64,000 nt of DNA from Pisolithus tinctorius (taxonomy: Eukaryota; Basidiomycota; Agaricomycetes; Boletales; Pisolithaceae), in assembly GCA_024663395.1 (NCBI GenBank), contig JANFAH010000073.1, positions 124,001 to 188,000 of the forward strand, read 5' to 3'. The translations under genes and the position numbers were made by a program. Positions 35,901 through 46,357 of the stretch are shown one piece after another (within the stretch, counting starts at the first letter, position 1; the number at the start of each line of letters is the position of its first letter). Below the pieces are notes generated by a model, which was given only the letters and a program-made list of their open reading frames with translations, was not told the DNA's origin and searched no databases.

Positions 35901-37390
35901 GCAAGAGCAGAACCCGTGGCTTACCCGAAATTGACTCTGTCTCCTCCATCGATTCGTTCTCGGAAAGAAAACCTTTTCCTGTTATGAGAAGATAATCAAG
36001 TTTAGCTACTACTTAGAACCATAACATACCAAATGACGAATATATCTCGCCCAAGCTTCACCTGATCCAGGTACGCTCCTTGTTGCGCGACCTAACAGAG
36101 TTGTCATCTCGCTGTCCTTAACTCCTTGTGTCCTCTTCCGAGACATCACTTGAGTAGCCAATTCATTGCGGGGGAACATACTCACCGAAAAATCCAGGTA
36201 CCCTATCCAAAACGAACGCAAGGCCTCTTCCGCTCCAACCTCTCCAGCAAACCGACGCTTGGCCGCCTCTGCAACGGCACGTTCGTATACACCCGTCAAC
36301 ACGAACACATCAGGGTTCTTTGCTCGTCGTTCAGAAGCGATATATTGCGCATATGCATCCAGCGAAGTCTACCAAATAATTGACAAACAAGCTCGACATC
36401 TAATGATTGATAACGTACAAGTCCGAGCTCAGTAGCTTCACGGCGTTCATATGCTTTTGCCGCACGGGAACGCACTTTGGATGCAGCAACGAGAAGCCCT
36501 TCGTATTCGTTGGCAGGCATATATTTTGTCGTAAACGACGAATACGATTGAAAAGTGTCTTCGTGTCCTATATGCAAACCCAGTTCGCACCCTCAAAAAT
36601 GGACACACGCCCGTTGGAACACAAACCTGAGTGTGGCTGGTGCAGTCGCTCGAGAATGAGATTCTGAACAGAGCCAACAAGAGGTGCTCTGTATAGAAAA
36701 GGAATGAAAACGGGGGTAATTGAAAGACTGCTGTCAAACGCGCCTGTCCTCTACTGGAGTATTATCAAGCATGTCGAGTTCCCAGTCCCTTTGTAACTGC
36801 CAAAGCTGCTGACTCTGTGGGGGATAAGACACATTACAAGGACAGATTTTTTGGAGATGCTCACTTGACTCAAGTGCCCGGCCCCCTTGGCCACTACCTC
36901 GTCGATGGCGTCTCGTGCCCATTCGGATGTGAATACCTCCTGTAACTCTTCCGGTGAATCGACGGTGGTCCCATTGAAATGCTCGTGAACGTTAATCAAG
37001 AATTCTACGTGCTTGCGTAACAATGGGATTGCTGTAATGCCGCAACGATAAGTGGGTAATACCTTGAGGGGAATGACAATGGCACAGACATAAGTAGTCA
37101 CTCTCTGCACGTTCATACAATTCCAAGATTTCGGTGATTTTAGCGCCGTCCTCCATGACCAGTGAAGCTACTTTGTCGTCGATGATAGGTATCCAAACCT
37201 CGTCTCCCATTGCCACATAGTTGGTGGCCATCTCTCGTGCCTCCAGAACCTGCGAGTCCATGCCCGACAAAGACATGGCCAGAGAGATGTGCTGCGCGTG
37301 GAGAGTGACATCGTAGGGATTGGCAGAGAGCTGAGTCAGCAGGTCGGCCAGTCTCTCCAGCTTTTGTGTCTCCTCGTCGACCCCGTCCAT
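32960..37390 (-). CDS. PRP24: Prp24/SART3-type U6 snRNP assembly factor
   Basis: This nuclear RNA-binding protein anneals U6 with U4 snRNA to recycle the spliceosome. Starting at 37,390 (MDGVDEETQKLERLADLL), many short exons encode HAT (half-TPR) repeats. Examples are LYERAESDYLSIPLLRKHVE across an intron, FTSEWARDAIDEVV, QQLWQLQRDWELDM, GVYERAVAEAAKRRF and PEALWDAWINFEYAHG. A linker with KRKADDDEPAETADGKRQKL resembles a bipartite nuclear signal. RRMs follow at about 34,725 (NCTVFVADLPSGTNEEQL), 34,365 (LYATNFPEKWDD; RFCYVQYTS) and 33,985 (KEVYVAGLSKFTTKDDL; KGFAFIEFQND). The C-terminal SQDDFRKMLG is the conserved Lsm-interaction motif. Apparent frame breaks (about 35,025 and near 35,690-35,985) are more likely sequence errors or mis-called splices than decay. 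The 5' end is partly duplicated upstream. Confidence 0.9.
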
Positions 37391-38085
37391 CGTGCAAGCC
37401 TGAGGAGCTCACTGACGCCGGCGGAAGCGCGTCACCACATCCGGGGTCCACATACTTACATGGGACAAAGACCCCGATCACCGCATGGTCCGTCGGTCAT
37501 CGATTAGATATGTACTTGGACACTCTGGAATCTGAATGGGCTAGTACTTATGTAGTGCTCGGTGCATATTGGTTGATCAACGTGAAAACTCTGAACTTAG
37601 TACTTAGTGCTTGGGGCATAGCATTGATTCCCGAACGTTCACTCTCTGGGCTTAGTGCACAGTGCTCGGGGACCCGCCTGGGGCAATATATTGCTAGTTC
37701 TGTTCCAAGATTTCTGCGACTTTAGCGCCGTCCTCTCTCACCGGTGAAGCTATCTTCTCGTCGATGATAGACATCCATGAAACCTCGTCCCCGGTTGCCA
37801 CATATCGTGCGAGACGAGTCGGCAGAAGCACGTCACGGGACAGGCCTTCAGAGTCCGCGTAAACCGGAACAAAGACCCCGATCACCTCTCGGCTGTAGAT
37901 CGCCAGAAACTTTGCGTGTCTTTCGCGTTCACCACGGATTACTTATGTACTCGGACAGCTCTGGCGGTGGGCTTGCTCGGGGCATATTGGTTCCCTCCTC
38001 ACCACGTGTCAAGTCAACGGTGAATATATACATGACGTGACATGATAAGTTTCCAGCTTTCCCCCCCGTTCACGAAGACCCACGG
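37391..38085. promoter_or_regulatory. divergent promoter region between Prp24 and acyl-CoA ligase genes
   Basis: The two genes diverge from this 0.7-kb interval, which also contains the partial duplicate. Repeated phrases (CTTAGTGC, AGTGCTCGG, GGCATATTGGTT) occur two or three times. A TATA-like CGGTGAATATATACATG lies at about 38,018-38,034, some 55 bp upstream of the ligase start. Confidence 0.45.
37690..38010. repeat. partial duplicate of the Prp24 first exon and promoter
   Basis: TTCCAAGATTTC, TTTAGCGCCGTCCTC, GTCGTCGATGATAG-like words, CCTCGTC and GCCACATA recur at 37,706-37,805 in the order of 37,126-37,227. AAGACCCCGATCACC and TATGTACT.GGACA recur at 37,875-37,960 against 37,468-37,520. 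The copy lacks about 200 internal bases of exon 1 and has several substitutions, so it cannot encode the protein. Confidence 0.8.
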
Positions 38086-40691
38086 ATGGCTGAGATAGTC
38101 TCCTCCGCCGAAGACCTTCCACTCATCCCAGATGACCTGACAGTCCCGCAATTCATTCTAGATTACCACCACCCCTGCCGTCCTCTTCGCAGGCACGACA
38201 TCCCATGGTTCATTGACGGGCAGACAGGGAACAAGGTTGGGCTGGAAGAGGTATGGCAGTTGTCTCGGTGATTATGAGCAACTCGTTGCCAACTCTATGT
38301 AGCTTCGTGCTCGCACCTATGGTCTCGCAAACGGGCTCAAAATTAAGTACGCTATAAGTGAGTTCTTCTGAGCGCTTCCTTCTCTATCATAGGCGTCTGA
38401 CTACTCCCTCGCAGAGGAGGATGACCTCGGTATGCCTTATCTCTCTGGTTTTTGTCACTGTCACAGCAACTGCCTTTCAGTTCTCATACACAGTCCAAAC
38501 CACATTGGTTCGCCGTCTCGTCATCGCCTGTTCCATGATTAGTTCACTTCCTCTCAGATTATCCCGTCGCCATGTGGGCAGTTCACAGGTTAGGGGCTAT
38601 TATTTCGTAAGTGCACAGACTCTACTTGCGTGTATCCCTCACCAAAAGCGATCCAGTGGGGCCAATGCATCTTTCACCACAGACGAGCTTGTATACCATG
38701 TGAATATGGTCAAACCCACGATACTCATATCGCACCCTGACTGCGTGCACATTGCCTACTTGGCAGCAAGAGCGGCAGGCATCGATGCCAATCGTATTAT
38801 TGTGTTTGATGACCGTGGATCTCGTACTCCTGGCGTGACCACTGTCCAGAGTCTAATTACTCTTGGTTTAGCCAGTCCTCCAGGTTTCATCGAGAGAAGG
38901 TTGAACCCTGGCGAAGGGAAGACGAAAGTTGCTTTTGTGAATCTTTCCAGTGGCACCACCGGAAAACCTAAGGTAGGCATAAATTAGGTAATCAATCACT
39001 GCGGAAATTTTCATTGGCAGGGGTTAAGGCTATCGCAATATCGCACTACACGCCAATCGCCACCTCGATTCAGGTAGCTTTTCATCTCAGGGTTAATGAC
39101 GACAAAGTACCATGGGACGAACGAAGGTTCAGACCTGGAGACGTAGCGTCTGCTGGTAGGTTCCTTTGTGACCGTAGATGGCGGAGACTGACGTCCAACT
39201 AACTAGTCCTCCCAATTTACCGTGAGTATATTGGCTGAGACTAACCGTTTCCGAAATAACACAGTTATAGATATCTTTGGATTGGCTTACAATGTAGAGT
39301 TTCATTTATCACGAGTGGCTGTTAGATAGGCTGATTTTGTACAGCTCCATTTCATGCTTTTCTGCGGGGTAAGTTACTGGTGACGCTTGTGATGGGTATC
39401 CATTTTGGTGATACAGGAAGCAGATGACGCTAGTCTTGATCAACAAATTCAACCTTGTTAACCTTCTTCGAACCATTGAAAAGTTCCGCATCACACATCT
39501 ACCGTGAGATTTTTTTCCGACGTCGTACCAACGTAACATCCATTTTAGGCTCGTGCCTCCCAGATCGTCCTCATCTGCAAGGCGAGTCCCTTCTCGTTCT
39601 CCAGTCTCAGCTTCTCACTGCCTGCCACAGTACCCTAAGGTCCGGGAGTATGACCTGAGCTCCGTTCGGTTCATCAAAACAGGGGCTGCTCCGCTCGCCA
39701 GTGAGACAATGAACCAAGTTGCACCACTGTTCCCGGGTGCACATATTGAGCAGGGTTATGGTAAGTACTTATAAAATTGAATAACTCGCCCGTCATGAAT
39801 ATGATCGCCTATTTCAATAGGCACAACTGAAGCATCAACAATTACGCTCTGTCCTTTGGAGACAAAGACCGACTTGAGTGGCAGCTCTGGTGTGCTTTTG
39901 CCCGGTATTTCGGCCAGGGTTGAGAGACCCGATGGCTCTCTAGCTGACTGGGGTGAGCTGGGCGAGTTGGTGATCAAGTCCCAGCACTGGCTTTGGGGTA
40001 TACCAACGATTCGAGGCGTGCGTGCCTTTGACCCGAAAACCTTCTGCGGTAGTAACTGAGCCTTCCTTATAGGCACAAAGAGACATTTTCAGATGGGTGA
40101 GTATGCCTCAGATGTGGATTACAAGTTTAGACGGTATGCTGGCAGCTGGTACAGGACCGGAGACGAGGTTAGACTACTCAAGACTGGCCATCTCTTCGTC
40201 GTCGATCGTCTGAAGGTGTGCGAAAGCTCAGGTATCACTAATTGGGAAGTCTGACAACATTACAGGAAATACTGAAGGTCAAAGGCTTTCAAGTCTCTCC
40301 CGCGGAACTGGAAGGCTGCATACTCGAACATCCAGATACCATGGACACTTGTGTCGTAGGTATTCCGGATGAGTATAGCGGCGAGCTTCCCATGGCATTT
40401 GTCGTGTTGAACTCTCAGACTGCCACGCGGGTCCGAGAAGATCCGCGCGTTGCGGGGGAAGTAAAGCAATCCATTATTCAGGTATGTGAAAGTATTGTGC
40501 GATACCGTGATAGGTGCTTGCACCGGGAAATTGATGAGTGTGACTTGCAGTACGTAGCAAGTAAGAAGGCAGCTCACAAGAGACTCGCTGGGGGCATCGA
40601 GTTCATTGATGCTATTCCGAAGGCACCAACGGGGAAGCTACTTAGACGGGTCTTGCGTGATAGGGCAAGGAAGGAGCGAGCGAAATTATGA
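38086..40691 (+). CDS. AMP-binding acyl-CoA ligase (4-coumarate:CoA ligase-like)
   Basis: This is an adenylate-forming enzyme that activates a carboxylic acid with ATP and loads it on CoA. Exon 1 starts [15 protein letters not shown]. Later exons give [23 protein letters not shown] and [15 protein letters not shown], joining through short introns. The P-loop reads [12 protein letters not shown] (about 38,940-38,972). [15 protein letters not shown] precedes EQGYG|GTTEAS (A5, split by an intron ending about 39,821). [13 protein letters not shown] [20 protein letters not shown] (A7/A8 region, about 40,144-40,203) and [13 protein letters not shown] follow. The C-terminal catalytic-lysine motif is [15 protein letters not shown] (about 40,618-40,662). 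Two joins need one extra base (about 39,020 in a G run and about 39,980 in a C run), which may be sequence errors. The substrate cannot be read from the sequence. No C-terminal peroxisomal SKL is present (the end is ERAKL). Confidence 0.85.
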
Positions 40692-41186
40692 GGGATACCT
40701 TACGGAAGTCGTTTACGCATTCGCATCTAGGAACTACATAATGGATATGCACACTCCTATCTGTGTGAGTTGCGTGTTACTTGAAAAGGGCAGTGTTGGT
40801 ACGAGCGTCAGTATTACCTCCGTAAAGGGTGCTCTCGACAGTTTCCCTTGTTGACGGCACTTCTGAGGTGCAATTTGGTAAGAACCGTTCAACGGCCCTC
40901 CCTGCTTTGTCTCACCGAGGCCTCCAGTGCTGTGCAGGACACAAAAACGATGCTCGGAACTCGCCCACGGCCGTAGTCTCAATTCCTATTGTCACTGCCT
41001 GTCCAATGGCAGACACAGCACCGCAAATCGCTGGAGCGCCCGGAAACTTCTTTTGTCCCGTCTCAAGGCTTCGGCTCCCAGATAGCTCTTCAAGCGGTCA
41101 CACATCCCGATATGCAGTCATCACAGTCCCTGTGGCACGGGAGCTGTCTAGTTTGAGCCATAAATGAGGTTTCCACCGCGATTGCG
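40692..41186. other. intergenic stretch, nothing recognised
   Basis: The open frames here are short and compositionally unlike the adjacent genes. This is presumably the ligase 3' UTR and the F-box gene promoter. Confidence 0.4.
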
Positions 41187-42673
41187 ATGTCAACGAGGCC
41201 CACACGGGCCCCATCTACGGGCATGCCCTCCACCCTCAGGCGATCTCGTCGCCGCGAGCTGACACTTACCCGCTCGTCCACGAACGCCATCCGAGACAAG
41301 GTCTATCCTGAGCAGTGAGTTTTGATCTTGTCTCTCGATGACTATAGGGTTGGACTGATGATATGTCAACTTTCAGTCGTCCTTGCATCGATCATGGCAG
41401 ATCACGTCTTACAGATCGCACTAATGTACGCTCTTACGCCCCGCCGGTCACGATACCACAGGGTGTGAGCTCCTCAGCGTTGGACTCACGTCCATCTATG
41501 ACTTCCTCTCTCTATCGCAGCCCAAATCACACCATGCCCGTTCATCCCGTTCACAGATTGCCTCCTGAAATGCTCGTGCACGTTTTCATGCTGGGTTCAT
41601 TTGACGATGTAATGTTCCCCGTCCTCGTGTCTCATGTCTGCCACTCGTGGAGGGCTGTCGCGCTCCACGCACAGACACTCTGGAGACGTATCACGCTCAC
41701 TCGACGCTCCGATTTGGCCATGTGGCAAGAGCGTCTTCGGCGCGCTCGATCGTGCACGCTAGATATCGTAATCGCTTCTTCACCTCTCCGTTCCACTGTA
41801 TCGCTCGACATCGATACTGTGGCACTTCAGATGCACATGCTCATACCTCACCTCGCACGTACGCGATCGATCGATATATCATTCGACGGGTGTATGCCTT
41901 ATTTGTGGAATACCGCTCTTGGACCGCTGTGCCCTCGGAGTCCAGCCATCTGGGACCCCGAACTGCCACCGGCATCTCGTGATGCAAATTCTAGAGGGGC
42001 GGTTACCATATCCGTTCCTCGACTAGAATCACTCAGTCTCCGATACCCCGGAAATGACGATACGAAGGAGTTTACCCTTTTCGGCGGGTTCTCTCCGAGA
42101 CTCACCAGGTTGACGGTTCAGGGTGTACGATTGACGTGGCTCTCTGGGTTGTTTGGTAACCTCCGGTATTTGGATTACACTCATCACGGGTTCACCTCTG
42201 GGAAGAAGGCAGTCAACGAGCTGCTGTCAATGCTTCAAGTGTCCAGTCAGCTTCGGGAATTAAAGCTTTCTTTCGCAGCTAAGGTGACGATGATAGAAAG
42301 AGAAGTACTGTATATTGGAGGGGGATCGCCGATTGGTGATGGAGATGTTGTGACTTTGCCCCATCTCGAGTCTTTTACGCTCGGCATCGAGGGCCCAAGT
42401 GCACAAGTGCCGACTGAACTCACCTCTGTTGCTTCTCACTTATCGCTTCCAAGGCTGAAGAAGCTTTATTTGTATGATGGATCAGATCATGCGGATCGTA
42501 TTTCCCACCGTCGTAGTCGCTGCAATACAGTACCGTATTTCGATGTCTTTTCTGGACAAGTATGCTGGATGCCTTTGACGGACATGGTTGTCGAAGGGAG
42601 GTGGGCGGATGTACCCCTAATCTTTGGGCTTGGAAGATCACCTTACTTTTGCGAGGACCCTCGTGGTGTATGA
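41187..42673 (+). CDS. F-box protein
   Basis: Exon 1 (41,187-41,314) begins MSTRPTRAPSTG and is Arg/Ser-rich. An intron (41,315-41,376, GTGAGT...TTTCAG) joins it in frame to a long exon ending at 42,673. An F-box is seen as VHRLPPEMLVHVFML followed by VSHVCHSWRAVALH and LWRRITLTRR. The rest has a leucine-rich-repeat-like spread (VPRLESLSLRYPG, FSPRLTRLTVQGV, LPHLESFTLGIEG, LPRLKKLYLYDG). F-box proteins recruit substrates to SCF ubiquitin ligases via Skp1; this C-terminal type is greatly expanded in mushrooms. The long exon is clean for 1.3 kb, in contrast to frame-broken neighbours. The target is unknown. Confidence 0.85.
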
Positions 42674-42890
42674 TAATTTGACGGGGCTACTGGGCGAAGA
42701 GTAATCGAAAGTAGTCTGGAAGAACTCTGTATTATATTCCCTTGTGTAATCTTCCATCTGGTGTATATACTTGCTATCTAATGTTTGTAATCCCAGAAAT
42801 GGAGACGAACAAGCCAGATGTCCCGGCCCGGACGGATCAGATCCCCCCATGGTATAAGTTCAGACTTGAGCGCGTTAGATAGTACGGATC

Positions 42891-44088
42891 ATGGTCTCTC
42901 CAGTTGATTTTACCCTCCAAAAGCTATACGATCTCCACGGCCTCGTTGCCCTCGTGACAGGAGGCGGAACTGGCATCGGTCTGATGATCGCACAAGGCCT
43001 GGCGGCCAACGGTGCGCGCGTGTATATCACCGGCAGGCGAGTTGAAGTCTTAGATCGCGTCGTCAATGAGTGGAACCAGAAGAAGGGCGATTTGGTGGGA
43101 AGTATGATCGCGTGAGCTTGGCCCCATCGTGTTTACTCCGTCTCTGTGCAGCATTGACATTGTTGATATGGTCGTGGTCGCGATTATGATGCCGTGGACG
43201 GTATTGCTCAGCGTAGGGATGGATGTTACGAACAAGAAAGATATACAAGCTGTCGTGGATAAGTTGACAAGGGATGAAGGCAAGCTGCATATCCTCGTGA
43301 ACAAGTCCGATATATTCTTCTATTCCACGACACTAGCTGACGGCGTGCTACGTACCTATGCATATATTGCAGTGCAGGACAGTCGGGTCCCAGCTCAGCG
43401 GAACTCAATAAGCCCACACCCAGATCACCGAAGAACGCAGACGAACTCAGCAAGTACCTCTTTGGACAAGAATCCTTCGAAGAATGGTCTAGTTTGTATG
43501 CGATCAACGCATTCTCGACCTACTTTGTTACTGTGGCGTTCCTCGGCCTTCTCGAGAAAGGGTCTCACGACAGGACTGGATTCACATCTAGTGTCATCAA
43601 CGTTACCAGTATCAGCGGCTTAATCAAGCTCGCCCAGCGACACGTGAGTTGACCGCATACCTGACCATACAGTAGCTGACTTGCTCCCCGCGGGGTATTA
43701 TCTAGTTCGCCTATAACAGTGCTAAGGCCGCTGCATCACACATTACGAAGATGCTTGCCACCGAGTTCGCGCTCAAGGGTATCCCAGTCCGAGTGAATGC
43801 CATTGCGCCCGGCGTGTACGAGAGCGAGATGACCCATGACGTCATAAACGGAGAGCAGGCAACGGACGCAGTTGGTATGCCGGTAATATCGGTGCCAGCG
43901 AAGCGACCAGGGTCGTGAGTACAGCCCTCCCTCCATTGTGATTGGTGTGCGGCCACTGAGAACATTCCAGCGCGACGGAGATGGCAGGGACAGCGGTATA
44001 TCTTGCATCTCCCGCTGCAGGTTACATGAATGGACAGGAGATTGTGATAGATGGCGGTTATGTGGCTGTTAACCCTGCTAGGGTTTAA
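42891..44088 (+). CDS. short-chain dehydrogenase/reductase (SDR)
   Basis: This is a classical Rossmann-fold NAD(P)-dependent oxidoreductase. The start (42,891) reads [15 protein letters not shown]. The cofactor motif TGGGTGIG is at about residues 23-30 with the basic TGRR after strand 2, hinting at NADP. Introns (43,112-43,209, about 43,303-43,370, 43,643-43,706 and 43,918-43,970) all join in frame, giving [20 protein letters not shown], the catalytic Ser in INVTSISG and the YNSAK Tyr/Lys pair. [17 protein letters not shown] and [11 protein letters not shown] follow. The gene is fully open and close to 300 residues, a normal SDR length. The family is close to 3-oxoacyl-reductase-like fungal SDRs. 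The substrate is unknown. Confidence 0.9.
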
Positions 44089-44207
44089 ATTCACCAGGAA
44101 CTGTTACCTTGTAGTTTTATCGTTATGTGCTCCATGGATGATAATCACAGACCTCATGACTCAGCAGCAAGATTTGCGTTCACCGATTATCTATCTCTGA
44201 AAGTCCC

Positions 44208-45795
44208 ATGAAACTTACCGACTTCGACTGCGTAGTTGTCGGTGGTGGTCATGCAGGCGCTTCGGCGGCACTTGCAGCGGCTGAATCTGGATGCAAGAAT
44301 GTCTTGATTGTCGAAAAAGCGCCTGAAGAGTGGGTGGGAGGAAATGGCTATTTTACGGCCGGCGCATTCCGCACAGTACACGATGGCCTACCAGATCTCC
44401 TCTCCATCGTGCGGAACGTCACGCCGGAACAAGCTCAGAAGATCGATGTCGAGCCGTACTCCTCGACGACTTCTTCGGTGACATCATGCGCTTAGGGGAT
44501 AACAAACCGGATGCTGTGCTCGTCGAGACTATGGTTCGCCATTCGAGGGACGCAATTGAATGGTTAGTGAGAAAGGTAGATGTTCCCTTCGTGCTGTCAT
44601 TCCACAGGCAAGCATATGAAGTAGACGGAAGGCAAAAGTTTTGGGGAGGAGTTGCCTTGAGTGTTGAGGGTGGGGGTAAGGGTTTGATCGATGCTGATAT
44701 GGAGGCATTAAAGAAGGCGGGGGTGAATATATGGTCAACACTCCAGCAGTGCAACTCATATATGAACGTGGAGAGTGACTGGGGTGGTTGTTCGCAAAGA
44801 TGGGCAAGAGGTTTCGCTAAGGCACCATCTATCATACTGGCATGCGGTGGGTATGAGCAAGTGTTGAGTTGCGTATGAAAAATATGGGAGCTGGCTGGGA
44901 AAGAGCACGAGTATGTTTTCTCTGCTGACTCACAGTTCACTCTTATGGAGACTATCAGGTTAGAGGAACGCCTTTTAATACTGGAGACGGTATCAGTATG
45001 GCACAAGCTGTAGGTGCCAAACTGGTCGGCGACTGGCTTGGCTGCCACAGCACTTGCTGGGATGCCAACGCGTCAGCTGATGCTGGCGACCGGAAGCTAA
45101 ACAACCAATTGACAAAGAATGGGTACCCGCTGGGCATCATGATTAATATCGACGGCGGGCGGTTTGTTGATGAAGGGAGGATTTCCGGAATTATACCTAT
45201 GCGAAGTGTGGGAAGGCGATTCTTTCCCAGCCAGAAGGCTTCGCCTTTCAGGTGTGGGATGCAAACATGACACCTTTTCTCCGAAAGGAGGAGTATGGTG
45301 ACGGCGTCGTAGAGAAAATATAGCATCGAGCATCGAAGAACTCGCTGACCAGATGATGAAACACGGCCTTCGTGACAAAGCTAGATTTCTAGAGACCGTC
45401 GGGGACTACAATTCAGCGGTTTCTCAATACCGGTTGGAAATCCGAACCTACGATGGGACCCTGCGTCAAGGACGGTCTGTCCACGCAGTCTTCAACCAAG
45501 TCACTCGCTGTGCCGAAGTCCAATTGGGCAATGCCAGTCGATACAGCACCTTTTCTTGCTGTGAAGGTGGCCTGTGGGATCACATTCACATTTGGAGGGT
45601 TAGCAATCGATCCGGAGACTGCTGGAGTGCTGTCGGAAGTGGGTCAGCCTATACCAGGTTTGTTCTGCACAGGAGAGTTGGTCGGAAATTGTACTACAGC
45701 AATTATCCCGGCGCTAGCGGTTGACTGCTGGGACTGTGTTTGGTAGAAAGGCGGGGATGGGAGCTGCGAAACGAGCAAGCAAAGTAATCTACTAA
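44208..45795 (+). pseudogene. FAD-dependent fumarate-reductase/tricarballylate-dehydrogenase-like flavoprotein (frame-broken)
   Basis: The N terminus (44,208) has the dinucleotide motif VVVGGGHAGASAALAAAESG and LIVEKAPEEWVGGNGYFTAG, typical of FAD_binding_2 proteins. After a one-base loss near 44,465 the frame continues DDFFGDIMRLGDNKPD, AIEWLVRKVDVPF and FWGGVALSVEGGGKGL. A later exon gives RGTPFNTGDGISMAQAVGAK and GIMINIDGGRFVDEG. The C-terminal flavin-binding region is split: GGLAIDPETAGVLSEVGQPI and PGLFCTGELVGN in one frame, YYSNYPGASG in a second, and TAGTVFGRKAGMGAAKRAS in a third (breaks near 45,688 and 45,721). Relatives dehydrogenate dicarboxylic or tricarboxylic acids. It may be a pseudogene or a good gene with sequence errors. 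Position 120 bp after the SDR gene suggests possible co-function. Confidence 0.78.
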
Positions 45796-46357
45796 GCTCT
45801 TGGTAGCCGGTATGAAGGGGTGGGCAGTCCTAATGCATTAAGTGCCACTCACGGTGTCAGCGCGCATGAAAGAAATGAAAGAAGAGAAGCCGGTGAGTGG
45901 TCGGATTGAAGATTACGTCATGGGAGCAACTGTTTTAAATTGGTTTTAAATCTCGGTTAGCCGATTGCTTGCTGAGAGTCTTCCCACCCGAACCTCCGTG
46001 CAGCGTTCATTGCAACCGGTCGTGGTGTGTGGTGTAGTGCTGGTTTTCTCCACTAGCTAACCTCTAACATGTGTCCTTTTTCGTTTGCAGGTTGGTTGGA
46101 ACGGGAGACGGCTCATTCACTGTGTAACTTGCCCCAGCGCGACGTGGTTGGGTCATGGCGCTCGACGAGCCTCCGAAGATTCCCCATCCTGGTCCTTGAA
46201 TGGGAGTTTGCAGACGTCATAGCCACGGCGCTCACCGATACCTCATACCAAAACGCTAACGAAACCCGGGAACCCGTTGCACGAAACGGTAGCGTGCGCG
46301 TTCATGACCGCTGCTATAGCTTAGACGCTATGCCATCACGGTCAAGGAGCAACGGAT
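45796..46357. other. intergenic stretch upstream of the phospholipase D gene
   Basis: No supported gene. The plus-strand frame at 46,069-46,527 overlaps the real start region in another frame and has no recognisable content. Pyrimidine-rich tracts near 46,040-46,090 may mark transcription starts. Confidence 0.4.
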
